DNA from: an uncultured Lachnospiraceae bacterium
Lineage (GTDB): Bacteria > Bacillota > Clostridia > Lachnospirales > Lachnospiraceae
Length of the DNA stretch: 60,189 nucleotides
NCBI GenBank assembly: GCA_949471785.1
Contig: CASWRE010000018.1
Span: forward strand, 1 to 60,189
Direction of reading: 5' to 3'
Numbering within the stretch: the stretch's first letter is position 1; the number at the start of each line of letters is the position of its first letter. The notes under the pieces were generated by a model that made no database searches, was not told the DNA's origin, and saw nothing but the letters and a program-made list of their open reading frames with translations. This document shows, piece by piece, positions 55,001-60,189 of this stretch. The position numbers were made by a program, and so were the translations under genes.

Positions 55001-57657
55001 GCTTCCAGCTCGGCCAGCGTGTAGAAAACACCGTTAACAGCCACCCGGAGCGTCTTTAAAAAACGTTCTCTGACGGCAACGTCGTAAGTTACATGGCTGT
55101 TGGCATAAAAGCCGTTGGCCAGCTTTGTATGGTTGTTTACCTGTGTATGCGAAGACGTAACCACCGGACGGACCGCATCCAGTACAATCGTATACCGAGA
55201 GGGACGTTCCATAGTATTGCCCGCGTGATCACTCGCCGCGGCGCTGACGGTAATAACCTGGGATTTCTGCCGGTCATTGGCAAAGTTCAGCGTTTTCGTG
55301 ATCGTACAGTATTCCCGCAGCCCGGCCAGCGTCATCCCCCCGGGAAAAACCGGCAAAACGGCATGGTCCTCCGCCGCCTTCGTTATAACCGTCTCTTCTT
55401 GATCCGTCAGGATTGTCCCGTCGCCGTAATGCCTGGAAACCACATATCTCATGTTTTTTAAACCGGAATAATACCTGCCCCCGCCGGCATTTTCCTCCGC
55501 CTTCAAAACCAGTGCCGCATCGCCGGAATAATAAGCGACATGATTCCATATCCCTTTACTCCCTGTGCTCTCCGCCGCCTTTTCTGTATAGCCGACGGAT
55601 ATATCATGAAAATTTTCCAGCACAACGCCGTCGGAACCATAGATCTTAGTATTTCCCACATGATCCGTCACTTTGACAAACACGATATAATTATTTCCTT
55701 CCTCCAGTGTCTGTCCTTCGGACAGTGTGCCCACAAAGATCCTATAATCCTCCGTGCCCGTCTGAAATACGGCATTCTCCAGAAGTTTTTCATAAGTACC
55801 GTCTCTGTCCGTTGTGGCAATATAATAAGACCACTCTTTTACCCCGGCGCCGGCATCGTCAAAAGACACGTCGGCCACAATCTGCTTTTTATGGAAAATG
55901 CCGAAAGTGATGACTGACGCCAGGTCAGAAATAACCTTATTTTTCAGGCCAAAAGCAATTTTACCGCAGATTGGCGCGTCCTGGTCGCAGATGAAAGAGA
56001 GCCGGAAAGGTTCCGTCTTAGCCGTGACTTTCCCCGGCGCGTTCCTGTCCGCGTCATTACTTTCCTCTCTGACAAGGTAAAAGTCCTGCTCACAGACACA
56101 GCCGGAAGCATCCGTCATTAGGGCAGAGCCCGCAAGCCCTGTATCGGTAATATCCGTGCCGTCGACAAGATAAATCTTATTATAACCGCCGGTCAGGGAG
56201 AACTGAATCCAGGCTTCCCTGCCCAGATAGCGTGCCGGACTGCCATCCCTGACAGTTTCCCATACACGGGTGCTAAGACCGTTATCCACTGTCACGTAAT
56301 CTCCGGCGTCCCTCTCCTCTGCTATGACCAGCTCCCCTCTGCCGTAGTTCTGCCATTCAAAATCATAATTACCTGTCGCATTTCCGGTGGCGGTATCCAG
56401 AGTCAGCGCGGCCGTGTGCCTTCCGTAAACGGCCGTATCGCCTGTTCTGACATTTTCCTCTGTCAGCCCCCGCGCCGTGGTATCTATGACCGTCGGAAAG
56501 GAAAACCCTTCCATTTCCGGGGAATCGTTTCCCGCAAAGCCGGTTTCATCCCCGGTGGAGTCTGCATAAACTAACGTCTGCAGCGGCTTTGTATAGGCGA
56601 GACTTCGAAAGGGCCGCCTGCCGTCCGCAACCGCAAGATGCAGCTTCCGCTTTTTAATAATCAGGGGAACCGGTTCTGCCCCCTCTTTCCTTTCGATTGT
56701 ATAATTGTTTCTGATTTCCGCGTCTGTGATACCGGTACAGAGAGAAAGGTCCCGCGGCGCAAAGGTGAAGGCCTGTACTTCATTTTCCCCCTGTACATCT
56801 GTCCGCCCGCTGGCATAATTGCGAAAAATCACATCTGTCAAATACTGTTCTATTTCCTGCGCAGCCTCAGCGGTCACGGCAAGCCCTTCCCGCGCTTCCA
56901 AAGTGGCTTTGACATCCACTCTGTCGCCGGCATCATAAATCTTCACATTACAGTAATCGTCTTTCCCGGGAGCGCTGACGAAAATACTGTCTGTACGGAC
57001 AGTCAGCGGCATAGGCGTCACTTCTATATACAGGGCTTTCTCAAAACTACCCTTCTCCGCCTCCATGGACAGCCGCACCTTCACCGGCCCGCCGGAAACC
57101 TTCAGGGGCACAAAAGTAATCGTCTTCTTTTCCCGGTTTACGGCGATGTGCAACACGCCTTTATGATCCGGCGTGACAGAGACATCGGACAATTCATCCT
57201 CCACCGGAACGCCGTCCCCATCCCGAAGGGTGAATGCTTTCGTCGTACCCGGTGCGCCGTATGTCAATCGCAGGGGCGCCTGTTTTGTGTACGCCTCTGC
57301 GAAATTCACCTCGCCGGTTTCTCCCTCCGATTCATATATTTCACTTTTGCCGCTTTCCTGGCCGTCATCATCCGTAAAAGTTTCTGTATCCTCTGCATGT
57401 TCTTCTGTTTCTTTTTGCCCCGCGGCGTCCGCCATTTCCGCCGACGCATCTGCTCCGTCGCCGTCTGCGGTTTCCCCTTTTTTTGCGTCGGCCTCCCTCG
57501 TTTCGCCGGTTTCCTGCTTTGTCGTCATCTCTTCCGTACCATTCCCGGCCGCCTGCACGCCGCGCAAATCATTGGGCAGGCAATCGGAAAAAACAACTAC
57601 CATAGCTAATAAGAAGGCTGCTGCTTTTTTCATTCTCGTTTTTTTCTCTTTTTTCAT
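51985..57657 (-). CDS. Giant Ig-like repeat surface protein with C-terminal membrane anchor
   Basis: 1,890 residues. Signal peptide (KKAAAFLLAMVVVFSDCLPND, cut near QAAG), an acidic low-complexity region to about 130, then many beta-sandwich units marked by VVERNFDPAQI/VEERNFDVSY, YTFRINGTDLAGNPS, YTVSYSCYDLAGNKSN and VTDHVGNTKIYG: Ig-like/bacterial adhesin repeats with AGN or DxAGN turns. The C-terminus has one membrane segment (LLLTGFALSVAAIAILLILLAV) and a short basic tail (KRRKIQFLLDSHAD), so it is membrane-anchored, without an LPxTG-like motif. Probably an adhesin or wall scaffold. It is the last gene of the kinase operon and overlaps the str promoter. Confidence 0.8.
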   Translation of the reverse strand: MKKEKKTRMKKAAAFLLAMVVVFSDCLPNDLRGVQAAGNGTEEMTTKQETGETREADAKKGETADGDGADASAEMADAAGQKETEEHAEDTETFTDDDGQESGKSEIYESEGETGEVNFAEAYTKQAPLRLTYGAPGTTKAFTLRDGDGVPVEDELSDVSVTPDHKGVLHIAVNREKKTITFVPLKVSGGPVKVRLSMEAEKGSFEKALYIEVTPMPLTVRTDSIFVSAPGKDDYCNVKIYDAGDRVDVKATLEAREGLAVTAEAAQEIEQYLTDVIFRNYASGRTDVQGENEVQAFTFAPRDLSLCTGITDAEIRNNYTIERKEGAEPVPLIIKKRKLHLAVADGRRPFRSLAYTKPLQTLVYADSTGDETGFAGNDSPEMEGFSFPTVIDTTARGLTEENVRTGDTAVYGRHTAALTLDTATGNATGNYDFEWQNYGRGELVIAEERDAGDYVTVDNGLSTRVWETVRDGSPARYLGREAWIQFSLTGGYNKIYLVDGTDITDTGLAGSALMTDASGCVCEQDFYLVREESNDADRNAPGKVTAKTEPFRLSFICDQDAPICGKIAFGLKNKVISDLASVITFGIFHKKQIVADVSFDDAGAGVKEWSYYIATTDRDGTYEKLLENAVFQTGTEDYRIFVGTLSEGQTLEEGNNYIVFVKVTDHVGNTKIYGSDGVVLENFHDISVGYTEKAAESTGSKGIWNHVAYYSGDAALVLKAEENAGGGRYYSGLKNMRYVVSRHYGDGTILTDQEETVITKAAEDHAVLPVFPGGMTLAGLREYCTITKTLNFANDRQKSQVITVSAAASDHAGNTMERPSRYTIVLDAVRPVVTSSHTQVNNHTKLANGFYANSHVTYDVAVRERFLKTLRVAVNGVFYTLAELEAQKEHLGIESVTKDAGADILRTTDETVYRFAITFAADGEYTVQTTATDAAGNDGRDCLFRFIIDTVKPELELIYTACHMDGAQTVLDVSGGRAYANETVSHVMATAVITERNFDPENTGLVVKATDSGNKEIQIDDYGAAFYSGWINKGRVSETDSRYVYELTLPAIQVDANYTFTYSYTDLAGNALETVQTHTLTLDRVRPGGAVTVENLVNGTGTAAWEKLLRVITFGLFGKTRVRVSLTGADETAGVDSVWYLVSDTVLNKSSLEKRRDWKEYKNKKTFKANRYLIVYGKIIDKAGNIQYISTDGIILDHKTPGPVVKAAPAAPGWGRGVYGAKDAPGFRVSVMDSPVKGVYAGLKRVTYRIVNGTNGYTKAGILAEWKETAHRQQWTGHVGIDPIKFYSNDVRITVSAEDWSGNAATSGEIHMKVDSKAPAVRFSFDKNDGQNGKYYKKDKKLIITVEERNFDVSYRPKVSSSAGGGYRIGKWTHRGETHTAVITFTGDSDYTVSYSCYDLAGNKSNREILQEFTVDKTAPVITVAYDNHDAQNGSYYREARTATITVVERNFDPAQIMATVTVSSGSAPRIGGWSGAGDIHTARISFRRDADYTFRINGTDLAGNPSAGVPQEQYTIDLTAPEIIFDGVKDQSANNGTVAPAVRIRDSNFAAGSTEVTLRGANRGEQDVDRMAAMVADNSGMTIQFENFAENMDDIYTLTCKSADRAGNESAASVRFSVNRDGSTYEIDQDTQKMLDEGYISRPQDVVVTEINTDDLRTTELSYSREGRIVILREGTDYTVEKSGGLEQWKKYKYRIYGTCFEAEGAYDVNIYSEDAAHNTATNKSKAKTLAFTVDRTAPTMAVANLTDGGRYREESHLFTLHAKDNILLDYVEVRLNGKRVYICRGDELIAAGGEIRMAVPGSPRYQTVELTSCDKAGNIGREVYDPKKNKMAAASYRVLVTADRFVQFMNNRLLLTGFALSVAAIAILLILLAVKRRKIQFLLDSHAD

Positions 57658-57665
57658 GTCTTACC

Positions 57666-58061
57666 TCATTCGTATGAACCTCCGCCCTGCTTGCCAAAAT
57701 CGCAAATTCCTTTTTCCGAATCGCGGAGATATTCTGCTTTTTCACATACTTCCGTCCCCGGGCCGGCCATCCTCCTCTTTTCCGTCGGCAGCGCGGCCGT
57801 CTCCGCCATAAAAACGGCCGGTATTCTCTGCACGGCGGAAAGTGCCGCGGTTTTATCTCTCTGTAAATTGCTGTCTGTTATCTTCCGCACTGCCCGGCGG
57901 GCCGTCCGCCCGGTAAGCTCCCCGAAAACCTGCGGGATATGGAGAACAAAAAAGAGAATAACGGTCAGCAACAGAAAGGCAGCGGCCGCGATACCGCAAT
58001 ACAGACAGATCTTTTCATACAAAAGACAGGCGTTTTCAAAGTTCCCTGTTCCTGTTATCAT
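57666..58061 (-). CDS. Small single-pass membrane protein of the kinase operon
   Basis: A 131-residue protein: about 20 residues, then a membrane helix (CGIAAAAFLLLTVILFFVL), then a basic cytoplasmic-like part (GELTGRTARRAVRKI) and a variable tail. I do not recognise a domain. Its start overlaps the kinase stop by ATGA, and the surface gene starts eight bases after its stop, so the three genes are one unit. The tail could be a kinase substrate (inference from position). Confidence 0.7.
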   Translation of the reverse strand: MITGTGNFENACLLYEKICLYCGIAAAAFLLLTVILFFVLHIPQVFGELTGRTARRAVRKITDSNLQRDKTAALSAVQRIPAVFMAETAALPTEKRRMAGPGTEVCEKAEYLRDSEKGICDFGKQGGGSYE

Positions 58062-59866
58062 TCCGCCTCGCCTCCTCCCGATGGCCCGCGAACCGCTTCT
58101 ATTCGCCCATTGGCCGCAAAAACAGCCCGCACCTGTTTTCTCCCCATCCGAACCGCTGTCAAAATATGTTCCTTCAGTTCCCCGGCCACCGGATTATCCG
58201 ACACTTCCAGTCTTCGGACAGCCCTGTCCGTAGAGTCAAGAGCCTTCTCCATTTCCTGCCTGGTCAGTCCCGACCCGCAAAAAGCGTCATAATGGGTACA
58301 GATCTGATACACAATCTCGTTATATAACCTCAGCTCTGTAATCACGTTATCCTGGCCGGCAAGATTATTGTCCATGAGAGCCGTCAGATCATTCCAATAG
58401 TCGCGATAGGATATCTGCGCGTCTCCGGCCTGATTCGTCTGCCCGATCTTACTATTGTAAGCGCTGATTTTTCCCAAAATTTCCGCCCGGGCTTTCCAGG
58501 CTGCTTTCTTATCATCATCCTCTCCCAGATCCAGTTTTGACAAATCTGCCTCACTGACAACAGCAAACCAACCGCCTGCGGACGCCTTATTCTGCCCCCG
58601 GCCTTTGGCATAGTAATACAACATACCCAGTTTGTAAGCAAAGCGGATATATCCTCCCTCATTTTTCCGGAACAGCGCTTTATTCTCCTGGCTTCTCCCA
58701 TTATCTCTGGAATTCAGAAGGGAAAGAATATAGCCGTCTTCCTCGGCCGTAAAGATATTGTCCTCACCTACCGCCTCCAGAATCTCCAGCCAGGCCTTTT
58801 CCTGCTGAGGCTTTAAGGCAACGGCTTTTCGATATAACCTCAATTTCTCCTCGTCGGACGCCGTCGCCGCACTCTCCATATAGTAATCAAAGCCTGTGGT
58901 TTGTGTCTGTCCGGCCAATATACCGCCCGCCAGTGAACTAAGGCCCAGGAACAACGCCGTCCCCGCGCCGCCCAAAAAAACCGCCATCTTTCTTTTCAGT
59001 TTTTGCCTGTATGGAAACCCCAGCCCTCCCGGATGTTCCAGATCGTACTGCAGCCGGGCGCAACTCTGATAGCGCTCTTCTGCCGCATATCGGGTACACT
59101 TCTCAATAATTATCTCCAGGCCGAGCAGCGCGTTCCTGTACTCTCTAGGCGTTTCTTCCAGAAGGGTCGGCCGACATTGGGTGATCGGTGGAAAATGAAA
59201 AGGGGTCGACGCCGGATTGCGGCCCGTGATCAGATGATGCAGTGTAGCTCCCAGACAATAGATATCACTCCGGGGACAGGACTGACCGTTCCCTCCATAC
59301 TGCTCAGGCGCCGCATACCCGGGCGTGCCAAGGCAGGTGGTATCATCGGAACGGTCCGCTTTAAATATTCTGGCCGTGCCAAAATCAATCAGGGAAATCT
59401 CCCCGTTCGGCTTCAGCATGACATTGGACGGTTTCAGATCCCGGTAAATGATGGGGGCGTCTCTGGTATGGAGATAATGCAGTACCTCGCAGAGCTGAAC
59501 TCCCCAGGTTATCACATCTTCCACGGCAAGGGGAAGCTTCTTCCCCGACAAGCTCTCTTGCAGCGCCTCATACAGTGATCGCCCCTCAACATAATCCATG
59601 ACAATCATAAACGTATCCTCATCGTCGAGGACGTCCACGATGCTGGGCAAATATTTATGACTCAGCCCTTTCAATATGTTTATCTCCGCGATCAGCCGCT
59701 GCTTTACCGTGGCAAAGCCCTGCGCCCCGTCCTTCCGCACCTCTTTGATTGCCCAGGTCTTGTTGGCCCGTTCATTCAGCGCCAGATACACGACGCTCAT
59801 GCCGCCCTGCCCCACTTTGCTGAGAATTTTATATTTGCCGTCTACAAGCATTCCGACTTTCAGCAT
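58058..59866 (-). CDS. Hanks-type Ser/Thr protein kinase with TPR-like tail
   Basis: About 602 residues from ATG 59864-59866 (GGAGGAATAGTA upstream). Gly-loop GQGGMSVVYLA, Lys41 in WAIKEV, catalytic IIYRDLKPSNVML (YRD in place of HRD), LIDFGTARI and GTPGYAAPEQYGG. A membrane helix (MAVFLGGAGTALFLGLSSLAGGILAG) follows near 310-335. The outer/second half (~270 residues) is helical and TPR-like (LYRKAVALKPQQEKAWLEIL) and lacks PASTA repeats, so it is not the usual PrkC. It heads the operon with the membrane protein and the Ig-like surface protein, so it probably controls surface protein function or export. Confidence 0.9.
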   Translation of the reverse strand: MLKVGMLVDGKYKILSKVGQGGMSVVYLALNERANKTWAIKEVRKDGAQGFATVKQRLIAEINILKGLSHKYLPSIVDVLDDEDTFMIVMDYVEGRSLYEALQESLSGKKLPLAVEDVITWGVQLCEVLHYLHTRDAPIIYRDLKPSNVMLKPNGEISLIDFGTARIFKADRSDDTTCLGTPGYAAPEQYGGNGQSCPRSDIYCLGATLHHLITGRNPASTPFHFPPITQCRPTLLEETPREYRNALLGLEIIIEKCTRYAAEERYQSCARLQYDLEHPGGLGFPYRQKLKRKMAVFLGGAGTALFLGLSSLAGGILAGQTQTTGFDYYMESAATASDEEKLRLYRKAVALKPQQEKAWLEILEAVGEDNIFTAEEDGYILSLLNSRDNGRSQENKALFRKNEGGYIRFAYKLGMLYYYAKGRGQNKASAGGWFAVVSEADLSKLDLGEDDDKKAAWKARAEILGKISAYNSKIGQTNQAGDAQISYRDYWNDLTALMDNNLAGQDNVITELRLYNEIVYQICTHYDAFCGSGLTRQEMEKALDSTDRAVRRLEVSDNPVAGELKEHILTAVRMGRKQVRAVFAANGRIEAVRGPSGGGEAE

Positions 59867-59957
59867 TACTATTCCTCCGAATACAGGTATGGCCACATCA
59901 TTCAATTTGTTATAATTGGGAAAATTTGTCGAAAGACATCAGATCTGTTATATACTC

Positions 59958-59986
59958 AGTATAACCACTTTTGTTTACATATGCAA
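59958..59986 (-). promoter_or_regulatory. Promoter of the kinase operon
   Basis: Minus-strand TTGCAT (59981-59986), 17-base spacer, TATACT (59958-59963), about 90 bases before the kinase start. Confidence 0.75.
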
Positions 59987-60043
59987 GTGTTTTTTATTTT
60001 TTTGTACACTATTAGCGCATAATCGGTTGCTTTTCATGGGTCA

Positions 60044-60154
60044 GGAATGCGCATGTACTGCGACGCGAAGCTAGTCCTTTAGGGCGCATTCCGTGAGAAT
60101 ATGATTCAGGTGTGAGGGGCGGCTTTTGCGCAGCAAAACTCGGAATGCCGCCCC
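60044..60154. other. Non-coding right edge with two inverted repeats
   Basis: No gene is seen from 59987 to 60189. GGAATGCGC (60044-60052) pairs with GCGCATTCC (60084-60092); GGGGCGGC (60116-60123) pairs with GCCGCCCC (60147-60154), with TTTTGC/GCAAAA inside. This GC-rich stretch may be the 3' end or terminator of something beyond the window, or a repeat element. Confidence 0.4.
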
Positions 60155-60189
60155 GAATCGTTACTTTGAACGGCCCCAGGCCGTGAAAA

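Overview
The window looks like a chromosomal segment of a spore-forming, low-to-mid GC Clostridia member, most likely Lachnospiraceae-like. The reasons are the gene content (spmA, ricT/yaaT, holB, a SAM-I riboswitch before metK, the str operon rpsL-rpsG-fusA-tuf), the AGGAGG-type ribosome binding sites and the large Cna-like and Ig-like surface proteins. The assignment is inferred from gene style, not from a database. Most genes lie on the minus strand. Housekeeping genes look GC-rich; positions 1-1.6 kb and 30.9-46.6 kb are visibly AT-rich and read as acquired DNA.

Layout. (1) 1-1.56 kb: an AAA ATPase gene followed by a small PD-(D/E)xK-like gene broken by a one-base slip. This is a candidate two-gene defence module. 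(2) 1.7-6.5 kb: spmA, rsmI, trmN6-like, ricT, holB and a guanylate-kinase-like gene. (3) 6.5-12.8 kb: a ~2,069-residue cell-wall surface protein. (4) 13.1-16.5 kb: a catabolic trio of a sugar isomerase-like TIM barrel, a Gfo/Idh/MocA oxidoreductase and a URO-D/MtaA-type methyltransferase. (5) 16.8-19.0 kb: an OmpR-type two-component system. (6) 19.1-20.6 kb: consensus promoter, SAM-I riboswitch, terminator, metK, then convergent ybaK. (7) 21.3-30.9 kb: a five-gene export/import operon (lipoprotein fusion of a propeller-like part with a solute-binding domain, two sugar-type permeases, an HlyD adaptor, a MacB-like membrane protein). It is divergent from a second two-component system, with a phased 11-bp repeat array between them.

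(8) 30.9-46.4 kb: a type 1 BREX phage-defence island in the order XRE regulator, brxA, brxB, brxC, [AAA ATPase + TOPRIM-like DUF4276 pair], pglX, cargo, pglZ. pglX is cut by a single in-frame TAA at what looks like a conserved site, brxL is absent, and a degraded second copy of the pglX 3' end lies in the cargo zone next to a DUF3990/DUF3791 remnant pair. Two strong tandem promoters and a palindrome precede the regulator. (9) 46.4-46.95 kb: a short gene remnant and a compact type I toxin-antitoxin-like locus (31-residue hydrophobic peptide, sense and facing antisense promoters). (10) 47.0-51.9 kb: the str operon, driven by a perfect consensus promoter whose -35 box sits inside the upstream gene. 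(11) 52.0-59.9 kb: an operon of a Ser/Thr kinase, a small membrane protein and a 1,890-residue Ig-like surface protein.

The most interesting features are the composite defence island, the left-edge ATPase/nuclease pair, the type I toxin-antitoxin-like locus and the phased response-regulator repeat array.
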